A DNA stretch of 64,000 bases from Diplonema japonicum (GCA_964019335.1 OZ025681.1:434001-498000), one strand, 5' to 3'; numbered from the stretch's first letter, positions 30,283 to 40,777 are shown. Numbers and translations: made by a program. Notes: generated by a model not told the origin, from the letters alone.

Positions 30283-31110
30283 TCAATCAGATCCACGGGC
30301 GACCCATGCTGTGGCACGGGCGAGAACCTCATTCGAACTAGGGAGAAGTTCGAAGTGGGGTCCGATGGCTACGATATGGCAGCGTGGGGAACGGTCTTCA
30401 GACGAGTAGTGCGGGTGTTGGTAGCGTGTGCGTATGATGACAGGCGTGCCAATGAGACGCTCGGCCTCTTCGTCTGTCTGCGAGGACTCAAACACCCTCG
30501 TGCGGTACGTAGAATCAACATTAACGTCATCTTCATAACCGGCGTCAATAGTCATAAGGGGCGACTCGTCAAAATGGGTCATGTTCCCTACTGTAGCAGA
30601 GAACACAGAGACTCCCTTAGGGGTCGCGTTGAGTAGGATCTGCCCCACGATACCTGTGTCGCCATACATCGGGTCTTGCTTGACAGGAATCAAGTCGTAC
30701 TGGTGCCCTAAAACCCACGCTCCTGCACAAATCCCAACCACACCGAGACCTTTAGACATTTCCTCAAGGAGCTTTTCCTTGCGGCCGTTCTCTGCTAAAG
30801 ACTCGACTGCCGGATCGTCATGTCCACCAGGGATGTGCACCGCACAGCAGGTTTCTAAGCCATCCAAGCAACCGTCGTCGATGGGGATCTCAATCACATT
30901 GTACCCCTCTTCTTGTAAGGTTTGCTTTGTCTGCTTCACACATAAGCTGTCGCAAGCTTGCACGCCGCATGAGGAAAGCCCACCACCGGTGAATACACCG
31001 ACGATTCTCTTACGCCCCGACCACCACTCGGAGTGGGCTGAGAAGTCCAAGCTGCACACGTCACATTCTTCAGGGTTTGTGATGCTGTTACGAAACGCAG
31101 AGCACGCCAT
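30283..31110 (-). CDS. BPL_N / class I glutamine-amidotransferase-like protein
   Basis: 275 residues. The core is an alpha/beta flavodoxin-type fold: KRIVGVFTGGGLSSCGVQAC near the start, YNVIEIPIDDG, then AVHIPGGHDDPAV and LGVVGICAGAWVLG, in which the Cys is the nucleophile-elbow residue of GATase1-like proteins. The order and the GG...IPGG...GICAGA spacing match the stand-alone N-terminal domain found in eukaryotic biotin-protein ligases (BPL_N). No ligase catalytic domain is present, so it is not itself a biotin ligase. A hydrolase or amidotransferase-like activity is possible but unproven. The frame is intact and the DNA homopolymer-free. An acceptor-like CATCTCAG lies just upstream of the ATG. 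Confidence 0.7.
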   Translation of the reverse strand: MACSAFRNSITNPEECDVCSLDFSAHSEWWSGRKRIVGVFTGGGLSSCGVQACDSLCVKQTKQTLQEEGYNVIEIPIDDGCLDGLETCCAVHIPGGHDDPAVESLAENGRKEKLLEEMSKGLGVVGICAGAWVLGHQYDLIPVKQDPMYGDTGIVGQILLNATPKGVSVFSATVGNMTHFDESPLMTIDAGYEDDVNVDSTYRTRVFESSQTDEEAERLIGTPVIIRTRYQHPHYSSEDRSPRCHIVAIGPHFELLPSSNEVLARATAWVARGSD

Positions 31111-31448
31111 TCCTTAACAGTCTGAGATGGGTGGAAAGAAACACGGCAAAGAACACAACACTATTTCTCTCTTTTTCGTATTTTGCTTCAACTTCTGCTG
31201 AGCATGGGAAAAAAAGGAAGGGGGTGGGGGGGAAGGGGGGTTGTTTTCTGCAGAAGGTACTGCAAACTCCCGAAACCTCTTTTCTTGTTAAGAAAGTTGC
31301 CTTTCAAAAAAAAAAAAAGAAAAAAAAGCTCAGTAAAAGAACGATGCCACTAGATGGCAGCGTAGCTGTGAGTCTTTTCGTACCACCGTTGGCCCGCTAA
31401 AAACAGGAAAGAAAAACTCACGCACTAACAGAACACCCCCCCCCCCCC

Positions 31449-31640
31449 CTAGGGCTATGCTGGCATGGAAACGCGTTTCCATGCATTTTTTGAAAAAAAG
31501 GGAAACGGAAACGGAAACGGAAACGTTTCCTTATGTTTCCTTAAGAAGGAAGCCGTTTCCATAAGAATTTTGAAAGTATGGAAACGGAAACGGGAACGGA
31601 AACGGAAACGTTTCCACGTTTCCTGCCAGCATAGCCCTAG
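31449..31640. repeat. GGAAAC foldback element, copy 2
   Basis: 192 bp with terminal inverted repeats CTAGGGCTATGCTGGCA / TGCCAGCATAGCCCTAG and interior GGAAAC hexamers in both orientations, so the whole element could fold back. It directly abuts the palindrome at 31664-32047. Confidence 0.85.
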
Positions 31641-31663
31641 GGGGGGTCATAAGGGGGTCGTTA

Positions 31664-32047
31664 TTTGCCCTTTTTCAGGCTCTTCGCCAAGGGCATTTTG
31701 GGCCCTTAAAAAAACTGTAACCACCCCAAAAGTGCCCACAAATCACCCAAACCCCCGTTTCCCGATGGTTTCCGGCCCCAGAAGTGCCCAGAATCATGTT
31801 CTAATTTTGGGGCCCCCGTTTGGTACTTTCCCTATGTAATCCTAGGGGCCCCTATTTTATGTTCCCTAGGATTACATAGGGAAAGTACCAAACGGGGGCC
31901 CCAAAATTAGAACATGATTCTGGGCACTTCTGGGGCCGGAAACCATCGGGAAACGGGGGTTTGGGTGATTTGTGGGCACTTTTGGGGTGGTTACAGTTTT
32001 TTTAAGGGCCCAAAATGCCCTTGGCGAAGAGCCTGAAAAAGGGCAAA
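31664..32047. repeat. Perfect 184-bp inverted repeat with 16-nt spacer
   Basis: The arms 31664-31847 and 31864-32047 are exact reverse complements as far as I can check by eye, around the spacer GCCCCTATTTTATGTT. Weaker symmetry continues outward to about 31641 and 32085 (GGGGGGTCATA / its inverse). No protein is encoded. The two arms contain CCCCAAAA-type blocks. Confidence 0.92.
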
Positions 32048-32085
32048 AAGTGGCCCTTTTTAAGGACCATATGACCCCCCCTACC

Positions 32086-33033
32086 CCCCCCCCCCCCCCA
32101 CACCCGAGGTGGATTTCATCCCGGGGGGGGGGGGGGGGGGGGAACTAGTAAAAAGGTCGAAAAGAGAAAAATACTGTCGCTAGAGTTCACGTTCTATCTG
32201 GTTTTGGAAAAAAAAAAAAACAGAGAAGTTTCTTAGGTCTCCCTTGGTATTCTGTTTTCACAAGGAAACTCTTAACGCAGCTGGCGGTTTATCTGGCCGT
32301 GGAAAAAAAAAGGGAGGGAAGTTAACAAAGAAACAAAGAAAATAAGTTTTTGACTTAAAGGAAGTCTTTATGAGACGCCCCCAAATGCTGTTCTGCACTG
32401 ATCACTGCCCTCGCCCTCCGATCGATCGCAGGAAGGCCCTTAGTAATAAATGTAAGAGACAAGGGAGGCCAGTGTTGGCGGCACTCTGAATAAAATACTA
32501 AAAAGAAAAAGGTCGTTTGTTCGTGTGAGGTGGGTTAACCCCCCAAAAAAAACTATTCTTGCCGAGCTGAGCTCAGGAAAAAAAAAAAAAAAAGAAAACA
32601 ACACGTGAACAAAAAGACATAACTTTTATGAAAAGGGGTAGAGGGAAGGAATCAACCCAGGCTCTATCTTCTCCAATCTTGACCAAGAAATGGCTTCATT
32701 GTTTGCATAGTATGCTTTTTATTTTTCTTTTTTATTTTGTAAATTCCACAGTAATATGATTATATCAAATGAATGCAGTAAAAACAGAAAAACTTTTTTT
32801 TTTGTATTTGTAACGTTAGCTGGGGGGGAGGGGGGGTGAACAGCACAAAAAGGAAGGGGGAGAAACGAAAATAGTGACGTTGGCCAACTTCTTGGGTTTG
32901 TTGCTTCTTCAGCAAACTAACAAAGAACTGGACAGAGGTCTTAGGTTACGTTATGTGCATCGACAAGAAAGACTCACGTGTTATGTGTGCTTTCAGCCAG
33001 CGGTATACACAAAACAAAAAAGAAACTAAATAA
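32086..33033. other. Intergenic region with R2 repeat copy
   Basis: C and G runs at 32082-32142, an R2 copy at about 32351-32398 (TTAAAGGAAGTCTTTATGAG), then A/T-rich DNA. No gene seen. Confidence 0.5.
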
Positions 33034-35406
33034 CTAAAATCTAGATACAGGAAGGCCCACGTGGGTACCTTTAGAAAGAAGCAGCACGGCTTTCTGCAGG
33101 ACACCGTCTGCCTCAACGTGCTCGGCAATGACGTCTGTAGCCCTTCCGTGAAAGGCGTTGTGGTACTCTTCAGACCACTCCCACAGCTCACGTTCCGCAA
33201 CCCGTTTGCAGCACACCTCGTACACCACAGAGGCCTCGTCCTGGACGTCCCATGTGTCGACAGGTCGCACCCTGAGCCTCAGGGAGGGGTGCATCACGGC
33301 GGAGCACACATGGCCGGGGACAGCTGCGTGCAAGCAGAATGTTCCCAGTGCCTTCGCTCCCCCGCAAAGCGAGGCCGCCAACGAGACACACGACCCGAGG
33401 ACTGTGACGAACCGCTGGCTGGACCCCCCCACTGCTCCGAACAGCACGTCCCCGCACGCAATTCCCGTGTACACGTCGAAAGGCACGTCCGCCGTCCGCA
33501 GCAGGTCCACGTACCGCACAGCGTTCTCGAGATGCGACTCGCACCGACGCGCCACATTCCACGCCGTCGTCAGCGACGACGACACCAGCGACACCACCGT
33601 CCCCTCGCTGCGCTCCAGGCAGTGGATCACCTTGCTGAGAACATCGTTCACATGGTTCACCGTCAGCATTGGGACATCGACAGTGCAAAGGTCGATTCCC
33701 ACAGTGCCGATGGTGACGCTGCTCCTGTTGGTGAGCCTCTCCTCCAGGGTGGGGGGTGTCACAGTGACACTGGTCGACTTGCTGATCGCCGCGAGGGTTA
33801 GCGACTTCGCGTTGATCGACACGCTGAAGCGGTGCATCTGCACAAGCCTCTCATCAACATGCTTCTGCCGCTCGGGCATTGTGCCTGGAACAAGGACAGA
33901 GATGGCGACCTCCCCAATGCCCCTCAGCTCAATTGTCCCCATTGACATGATGAAGGGCGGCGGCTGCTCATCATCTAGTCTGATGGAAAGCACCTCTGCA
34001 AGACTAAGGGGGGATTCATCGTCATGAGTGTCAAGCAACTCATCAGGTACGGCAACCCCACCTCCACAGCACGCGCCTTCAACACGAGCTGCCTTGTTCA
34101 CAGTGCTGCCGAAGTAGTCGTACCTCCCTGTCACAGGGTTGATCTGCAGGTCCACCTCACCGTAGTTGATTCCGATCCGAACGAGCATTCCGTTCCCGCA
34201 TTCCGGGAGGCTCGTCAGCTCGCTGGGCCACTCCTCGCTCGTGTAGAGGTCCTCCTGCACGCCGAGGGAGAACATCACTGCCGACTGAACCGTCTCGAAG
34301 GCCACCATGAATGAGTCGCCGATCGTCTTCACCTCGTAGCCGCCAAACCGTTTGATCCCTTTGCGGAGCACCTTGTTGTGCACCTCGAGGCCCTTTTTCA
34401 TCCCGGATGGGCTGGCTTCCCACAAGGCTGTGGAGCCTTGTATGTCGGTGAAGACGATGGTGGACGACTGTGACGCGAGGCCAGGGGGCTCCCGTGAGGA
34501 CATGCTGCTTTCACTGTAAACAGAATTCGCCATTCTTTCCATTTTATGTACCTCAAAAAGAGCATCGGGGAGGTATGGTTTGTAGCCTTGCAAGTTTGTG
34601 AGAAGTGTCTGGAAGGCGGTTTTAAGCTCCTCTGGGAGGGGGAGGGTGGTGTCTTCAAGAGAGGCAGCAGCGGAGCTGAGATCGAAGGCGGCAAGAGCAG
34701 AAGCTATGTTGTTGGCGGTGGAGACGGAAGCTTCGACACGTTCCTTCTCCGCCACCATGCGGTCGGCGAAGGTCCGCGTGAAGTAGTAATCGAGAAGCAT
34801 AATAAAACACTGGATTATCCAAGTGGAGAAAGAAATACTGAAATCACGACTGCAAGGGGGGCTAGGGCAACACTGCCGCTCCTGTTTCTCAGCAGCCGTA
34901 CCTGCACCGGGGGCATCATAGAGGCCAAAACGCAAAGTTCCCTCAAGATTCTCAATAGCCAACCACACAAATAACAGCGATAAAATATATTTACCACTTA
35001 TTTTAACATCGATCAGCAGTAGAAAATCCAACGCCACGATTGTTACAGGCCACAACCGGAGCGTCCCCATTGCCGAGGCCCGCCAATCACAGATCAATAA
35101 TCCGGCCAAGTAGAGGTACATTGTTACAGATACGAATTCTTTCGTGACTCTGCGCGACTTTGTCAAATATCCGACCCCACCTATGCTGATCAGGATCATG
35201 GCTAGGTTTCCCCAAAACCACATATTTTCCTTGTATTCCGCACTCCGGTTGAAGCTGATGAACCTCAACAGCATGATTAGAGGGATCACAAACATAAGAA
35301 GGTGGTAGCCTAAGACGTGTCCCTTTATCACTTCTTCTCCTTCGGTTTCTCCTTCTTTCCTTATCAGTTTGTACAGGGACCGCCATGCTTTTCGTAAACC
35401 GTCCAT
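33034..35406 (-). CDS. Receptor-type adenylate cyclase, paralogue A
   Basis: 790 residues. About six hydrophobic segments fill residues 25-215. A class III cyclase domain follows at about 312-470. The two metal-binding Asp are in VFTDIQGST and KTIGDSFMVAF. The Lys of VKTIGD and the Asp of GRYDYFG are the adenine-specifying pair. Asn and Arg of STVNKAARVE are the transition-state residues. It therefore reads as an active adenylate, not guanylate, cyclase acting as a homodimer. A second cyclase-like domain (about 559-722, LFGAVGGSSQRFVTVLGSCV) lacks these residues. Compared with trypanosome receptor cyclases it has multiple TM spans in place of one plus a large ectodomain. Large blocks are identical to the gene at 38034-40415. 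Confidence 0.88.
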   Translation of the reverse strand: MDGLRKAWRSLYKLIRKEGETEGEEVIKGHVLGYHLLMFVIPLIMLLRFISFNRSAEYKENMWFWGNLAMILISIGGVGYLTKSRRVTKEFVSVTMYLYLAGLLICDWRASAMGTLRLWPVTIVALDFLLLIDVKISGKYILSLLFVWLAIENLEGTLRFGLYDAPGAGTAAEKQERQCCPSPPCSRDFSISFSTWIIQCFIMLLDYYFTRTFADRMVAEKERVEASVSTANNIASALAAFDLSSAAASLEDTTLPLPEELKTAFQTLLTNLQGYKPYLPDALFEVHKMERMANSVYSESSMSSREPPGLASQSSTIVFTDIQGSTALWEASPSGMKKGLEVHNKVLRKGIKRFGGYEVKTIGDSFMVAFETVQSAVMFSLGVQEDLYTSEEWPSELTSLPECGNGMLVRIGINYGEVDLQINPVTGRYDYFGSTVNKAARVEGACCGGGVAVPDELLDTHDDESPLSLAEVLSIRLDDEQPPPFIMSMGTIELRGIGEVAISVLVPGTMPERQKHVDERLVQMHRFSVSINAKSLTLAAISKSTSVTVTPPTLEERLTNRSSVTIGTVGIDLCTVDVPMLTVNHVNDVLSKVIHCLERSEGTVVSLVSSSLTTAWNVARRCESHLENAVRYVDLLRTADVPFDVYTGIACGDVLFGAVGGSSQRFVTVLGSCVSLAASLCGGAKALGTFCLHAAVPGHVCSAVMHPSLRLRVRPVDTWDVQDEASVVYEVCCKRVAERELWEWSEEYHNAFHGRATDVIAEHVEADGVLQKAVLLLSKGTHVGLPVSRF

Positions 35407-35446
35407 GGGAGGATCCCCTCCCCTCCCCCCTGATTTGTGTGGAGTA

Positions 35447-35495
35447 CTGTAGGTTACAAATTAGTTACCTTTAAAAAGAAAGAAAAAAGAACTTT
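35447..35495 (-). promoter_or_regulatory. Splice acceptor upstream of cyclase A
   Basis: The minus strand shows TTCTTTTTTCTTTC..., then TAACCTACAG at 35447-35449, followed by a leader of about 40 nt rich in G and A. Confidence 0.55.
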
Positions 35496-36866
35496 TTTTT
35501 TTTCGTTTTCGTTTTTATTCATCCAAGAGAAAGAAGGGGGGAAAAAAAAAAAAAGGAAGGGAGAGATGGATGAGAAAACATAGAATAATATAAAAAAGAA
35601 ATAAAAGAAGAAGAAAACATTTCATGAATGTCTTGTTGTCGGGGAACACTTTCTTTCTTTTTTTCTTTTTGGCCGAAGCTAAACGCGGTTCTTTGTTACC
35701 CCCTTTGTTTTGAAAAAGGTCAGCCCGCTTAGTCACCCAAGCACAGGACTTTCCTGAAATGACTCGCTTAAGGGGAGGTGTCGTTACGCACCTAGACCCG
35801 GCCAAAGGCCTTGCTGCCCCTTCCAAAGAAAAAAGAACGAAAAAAAGAAAACAAAATTTAGTTTTTTTTTTTTGCTGTGAACAGACTTCACGGGCAATAG
35901 TTTTTGTTTTTCTAGACTGGGTGTATATCCCGTGCTTTTGATACTTCAGATTTCTTTTTTTATGACGGGAAGGGGGGGGGGGGGGGGGGAGAGAGAGAGA
36001 GAGAGAGAGTACCAAAATCTTATTTCTATGGAACTACCAGAAGCAATTCACTTGCCCCCTCCCCGGAAAAAAAAAAGGAACTAAAAATTGCTTGAATTTG
36101 AAGGGGGGGAAAAAACAAGAAAAGATGGATGGAGTAGTGCAAGGGGGTAGTGCGTGTCTCATATTGAAGTGGTCTTGGGTCGGGAATAGCCCTACGTTAC
36201 AAAAAGAAAGAACAGATAGACAAACAGAAGAAAAAGAAAGAAAAAAATAACGTATGAAGGGGGACTCCTTCCGTGGATTTAGTTTTTTAACAGTATATGA
36301 GTTAAGATGCTCTGCTACACCCTTTCTCATCTACCTCTTCTATTCTATCCACCGTAAAATAGATAATTTTACGGAGAAAGGAGATGATGTAAAGTATATA
36401 TTGCAAACAAATCTCTTTTTTTGCACAGTTTACAGCCACACGAAAGGTTACCCTTTAAAAAAAAAAAAGGAGAAGAGAGAAAGGAAGAACACACGTTTTT
36501 TCCCCCCCTTTTTATTTTCTTCTACACATCAGGGTGGAAAAAAAAAGGGGGGGGAAACAAAAGCGATTCTTGTTGCGACGTGGCGTCATGGCAAAGGGTC
36601 ATGTGGCGCATAGAAAAAAGAAAAAAAAACTAGAATAAGGAAAATATTATTGTTAGGCTTAACTTAGCAAAGAGAAAAGAAAAAAAAAGAGAAAGAAAAC
36701 AACTGCCTCAAGCTCTTACGTAATGTGACAAAGTTTTTGTTTGTGCACAGCCGGGGTTAACCTGTAGAAGGATAAGCCCAACAATGCTACCACTACTCTT
36801 TTTAGCAATAACAATTCATTATCAATATATTGTTTCTTGTTTAAGCAAAAAAAAAAAAAAAAAAAA
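35496..36866. other. Intergenic low-complexity DNA with R1 repeat
   Basis: A 166-codon minus frame at 35515-36015 is mostly Phe/Leu/Lys/Pro from homopolymers and (GA)n, and is not counted as a gene. A dispersed R1 repeat copy lies at 36744-36850, directly against the left end of the TIR element at 36867. Confidence 0.5.
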
Positions 36867-38011
36867 GAGAGAAACTACAAACACGACAAGCGAATTTGGA
36901 TTTTCCACCAAACTCTGTAACTTGTTTTTTGCCCTTTGTCCACGGTAACTCGAATATATTTCTCTATTGCTCACGGAAACTTGCAATTTCATATCCACCA
37001 AACACGTTTTCAAAATATTTTGTCCACCATCCACGGTAACCACTTTTGAAATCCATGACGAACGCAGAGCCAAGCAGAGCGTCAGAAAAAACAACTGTGC
37101 CACCATTTCTTTCCCTGTTGGCAATTGCAACATGCGGATTTGCGCCGCTGTCTCCACCAAGAATGACGCAAGCCACAGTTTCGAAAGTGGCAAGCACACA
37201 ACGTAGGTGGGCCTTGGGTTCTGCTCAAAGGGCCACAGTCTCTTTCTCTGAGTGGTGCCCAGGGGGTTGAGTGTGCTGCAGGGTTGGATGTGTTGAAAAC
37301 AGCCTGCGTCCACATCTGTGCTGTGGCCCGCGGGGCACAAGAACCACTTGGATCTCCTTCCCAAGTGTTTGCGGGTCGCCGCTTGGCGTTTAATGTATTT
37401 CGCCACACCCGCCCGCCTTCTGTCAGGGTCCTGTGTGAAGATAACCTCAAGCCCCCCGTTGTAACTCAAGAACGGGGAGGCCCTCGTTGGGGGATAAGAG
37501 GAAACTGAGCGAAGGAGAGGGGACACACCTGCGGCAACTGCAAGAAAGTGGGGCACACTGCCCGTTCTTGCAAGAACCCCCACCACTCGACTGCTGCGTC
37601 ACAGCCGCAGACCCCTAGAAGTGCTCTTCTGAACTGAAGCAGACCCAGCTAACGTAGTGTCATAGTGTAGAGTCATCCCCCCCCCCCCCTTTTTTTCCTT
37701 TTGCCTAATCATTTATTCCTATTGTTGTACGTGCGTTCTATATTTCGCTAAATAGTCAAAAAAACGAAAATGCGAAAGGTTCCGTGTTTGGTGGAAATTC
37801 GAAATTAGGTTTCCTAAAGGAAAATTTTGATGGTTTACAGGGAACGGTGGAAAATTGAAATTGGGTTTCCGTGTTTGGTGGAAATCGAAATTAGTGTATC
37901 ATTTTTGGTGGAAAAATGAAATTGGGTTACCGTGTTTGGTGGAAAATGAAATTCGGGTTGGCTTGAACGGTGGAAAATTTTCATTTGGTTGTCGTGTTTG
38001 TAGTTTTTCTC
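36867..38011. mobile_element. TIR element with subterminal repeat arrays, unassigned family
   Basis: A 23-bp terminal inverted repeat (GAGARAAACTACAAACACGA core) lies at 36867-36889 and 37989-38011. Inside both ends, in opposite orientation, are variants of TTTCCACCAAACACGGTAAC: three or four at 36895-37060 and about six at 37785-37985. The middle holds overlapping minus frames: 36822-37586 (254 codons) and the more protein-like 36964-37197 (VVFSDALLGSAFVMDFKSGY). Neither matches a transposase I know. No target duplication is clear because both flanks are poly(A). The right end is only 23 bp from the cyclase B stop codon. Confidence 0.7.
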
Positions 38012-38033
38012 AAAAAAAAAAAAGAAAAACAGA

Positions 38034-40415
38034 TTAGAGTGTCTTGGGAACCTCTATGTGCCCCCCTGTTTCCAGATAGCCTGCTACTCTACCCAGCACA
38101 GTGTCTGCTGGTTTCCTATTTTCGTTGATGAGTGCGAAGTCCCTCGACCCGAAGGCATACGAGTACGCCTCACTCCAGTCCCACGTATCTTGACCAAGTA
38201 TCGATAAGGATGCACAAAGTACTTCTGTCTCGCTTACCCGAATCTCGTACACCACAGAGGCCTCGTCCTGGACGTCCCATGTGTCGACAGGTCGCACCCT
38301 GAGCCTCAAGGAGGGGTGCATCACGGCGGAGCACACATGGCCGGGGACAGCTGCGTGCAAGCAGAATGTTCCCAGTGCCTTCGCTCCCCCGCAAAGCGAG
38401 GCCGCCAACGAGACACACGACCCGAGGACTGTGACGAACCGCTGGCTGGACCCCCCCACTGCTCCGAACAGCACGTCCCCGCACGCAATTCCCGTGTACA
38501 CGTCGAAAGGCACGTCCGCCGTCCGCAGCAGGTCCACGTACCGCACAGCGTTCTCGAGATGCGACTCGCACCGACGCGCCACATTCCACGCAGTCGTCAG
38601 CGACGACGACACCAGCGACACCACCGTCCCCTCGCTGCGCTCCAGGCAGTGGATCACCTTTGTCAGCGCATCGTTCAGAGTTTCCGTCGCCACGTCGTCG
38701 CTGCTCGCGAGGTCCAGCAGAACAGACCCCACAGTCGCACTGCTCTTGTTTGTGAGCTTCTCTTCCAACGAGGATGTCGACGACCGCACGGTGCCCGTCG
38801 TGATGCTATGCGACAGGACGCACACGGGGGACCGCTTTGCACCTTCCAGGATATCCATATGCCGTTCCGGGATCGTGCTTGGAACCATTATGGAGAGCTT
38901 CGTCTCGCCGATGCCCTTTAGCAGCTTGGCGCCGATTGAGATGACAAACGGGCGCACGCAGGGGTCAGCGTCAGGTGTGTCATTAATGGTAAACATCTCG
39001 CCGATGGACATGGGGTTCATCTCGTTACAGAGTGAGAGGATGTCATCGGGAAGAGCGACTGCACCTCCACAGCAGACTGTTTCCACACGAGCTGCCTTGT
39101 TCACAGTGCTGCCGAAGTAGTCGTACCTCCCTGTCACAGGGTTGATCTGCAGGTCCACCTCACCGTAGTTGATTCCGATCCGAACGAGCATTCCGTTCCC
39201 GCATTCCGGGAGGCTCGTCAGCTCGCTGGGCCACTCCTCGCTCGTGTAGAGGTCCTCCTGCATGCCGAGGGAGAACATCACTGCCGACTGAACCGTCTCG
39301 AAGGCCACCATGAATGAGTCGCCGATCGTCTTCACCTCGTAGCCGCCAAACCGTTTGATCCCTTTGCGGAGCACCTTGTTGTGCACCTCGAGGCCCTTTT
39401 TCATCCCGGATGGGCTGGCTTCCCACAAGGCTGTGGAGCCTTGTATGTCGGTGAAGACGATTGCGGCAACACTAGCATCATGCCCAGGAGGATGACTTGT
39501 ACATGCTTGTGTGGTGCTTAAACTGTGCAAAGAGCCGACTTGGGTGAGGCAGTTGCGGTTAGTTTCAATGAGAGCACCAGGTATGTATGGTTCGTAGGCT
39601 TGCAGGTTTGTGAGAAGTGCTTGGAAAGCGGTTTTAAGCTCCTCTGGGAGGGGGAGGGTGGTGTCTTCAAGAGAGGCAGCAGCGGAGCTGAGATCGAAAG
39701 TGGCAAGAGCAGAAGCTATGTTGTTGGCGGTGGAGACAGAAGCTTCGACACGTTCCTTCTCCGCCACCATGCGGTCGGCGAAGGTCCGCGTGAAGTAGTA
39801 ATCGACAAGCACGATGAAACAAAAACTGGCCCAAGTGTAACAAATCGTGCCGATATCCTCTTTGCATGGAGGGTTCGAACAGCTCACCCTTTTGTCACGC
39901 ATTTCCTCTGTAGCCATTCCAGGGAGGTCGAAGAGGCCGAACCGGAATGCAGATTCTGCGGCGGTGATGAACAAATACACGAGGATCATGAAGATGTAGC
40001 AGAAGATAAAGCATCTTTTTGTACGAAATACGAGAAAGATGTCTATTCCCAAGATGAGACATGGCCAGACTCGTGCGCTGCCGTGTGACATGCTGCGAAT
40101 GTCCCACAGCATACCACCGATGGCGTAGAGCGTCACCGTTGCAACAGCAACCGTTTCGGAAACCCGTTTGGTGTAGACAACGTAAGCCACCCCTGCGACG
40201 CTCATGCAGATTTCGAATACAAAGACGTGCAGTGAAAGGTTATCCTCAAAGGTCTCCGACACTGTCAGTAAGTACACCAGTGCTAAGATGTCGAAGCCGC
40301 CGAGGAGCAGATACATGCGCAGGCAGATGAGGTTTCGCGTTATTGTCAAAGGGGGGTCGTCGGGGTGCGTGGCCCAGCTGTTCAGCTTGTTGCAGATCTT
40401 GTGGCAAATCTCCAT
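38034..40415 (-). CDS. Receptor-type adenylate cyclase, paralogue B
   Basis: 793 residues with the same design as paralogue A: several membrane spans to about residue 215, an active class III domain at about 315-475 (VFTDIQGSTALWE, VKTIGDSFMVAF, GRYDYFGSTVNKAARVE, so all metal, adenine and transition-state residues are present), and a degenerate second domain at about 552-715. The N-terminal membrane region and the C-terminus differ strongly from A, while three internal blocks are almost identical in DNA (38245-38660, 39089-39460 and 39600-39806). It would produce cAMP at a membrane in response to an unknown signal. Confidence 0.88.
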   Translation of the reverse strand: MEICHKICNKLNSWATHPDDPPLTITRNLICLRMYLLLGGFDILALVYLLTVSETFEDNLSLHVFVFEICMSVAGVAYVVYTKRVSETVAVATVTLYAIGGMLWDIRSMSHGSARVWPCLILGIDIFLVFRTKRCFIFCYIFMILVYLFITAAESAFRFGLFDLPGMATEEMRDKRVSCSNPPCKEDIGTICYTWASFCFIVLVDYYFTRTFADRMVAEKERVEASVSTANNIASALATFDLSSAAASLEDTTLPLPEELKTAFQALLTNLQAYEPYIPGALIETNRNCLTQVGSLHSLSTTQACTSHPPGHDASVAAIVFTDIQGSTALWEASPSGMKKGLEVHNKVLRKGIKRFGGYEVKTIGDSFMVAFETVQSAVMFSLGMQEDLYTSEEWPSELTSLPECGNGMLVRIGINYGEVDLQINPVTGRYDYFGSTVNKAARVETVCCGGAVALPDDILSLCNEMNPMSIGEMFTINDTPDADPCVRPFVISIGAKLLKGIGETKLSIMVPSTIPERHMDILEGAKRSPVCVLSHSITTGTVRSSTSSLEEKLTNKSSATVGSVLLDLASSDDVATETLNDALTKVIHCLERSEGTVVSLVSSSLTTAWNVARRCESHLENAVRYVDLLRTADVPFDVYTGIACGDVLFGAVGGSSQRFVTVLGSCVSLAASLCGGAKALGTFCLHAAVPGHVCSAVMHPSLRLRVRPVDTWDVQDEASVVYEIRVSETEVLCASLSILGQDTWDWSEAYSYAFGSRDFALINENRKPADTVLGRVAGYLETGGHIEVPKTL

Positions 40416-40592
40416 TTTCTTTTTTTTTTTTAGTATTGTCTTTTTTTCCCCCCCTCCCTCACCTCCCCTCCCCCGCCCTCCTTCGTATTTCTTTTTTTTT
40501 TTTCTTCAAAAATCCGCAATTTTCATCAGAATACAACAAAAAACAAAACAAAAAAAAAAAAAAAAAAACGGGAGAAAAAAATTATTTACGCT

Positions 40593-40777
40593 CCATATCT
40601 CTAAAACCCGTGTGGTGCCCCCCCGTTAGGAGGACAGCAGAAACGTTGCTGTTCAAAACAAGGGCTGCAATGAACTCGTTTCGTGAACTCTCTTTAGTGA
40701 TTGAACCCGGGTCTGTTTTTTTTCCCCCCCCCCGACAATTGATTTTCCCGACTGACAGATAGGTTTTAGAGATATGG
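40593..40777. repeat. Short element with 16-bp inverted ends
   Basis: CCATATCTCTAAAACC at 40593-40608 is exactly inverted at 40762-40777. The interior of about 150 bp is non-coding. It lies between cyclase B and RPC6. Confidence 0.55.

Noticed and set aside
35515-36015. 166-codon minus frame
   Set aside because: Dominated by Lys, Phe, Leu, Pro and Ser from homopolymers and (GA)n; no domain.
38281-39120. Long plus-strand frames opposite the cyclase genes (also 33158-34027)
   Set aside because: They are antisense shadows of highly GC-biased coding sequence, repeated in both paralogues because the sense DNA is conserved.
40690-40722. GATTGAACCCGGGTC, looking like a reversed tRNA T-arm
   Set aside because: No acceptor stem, and it lies inside the small inverted-repeat element.
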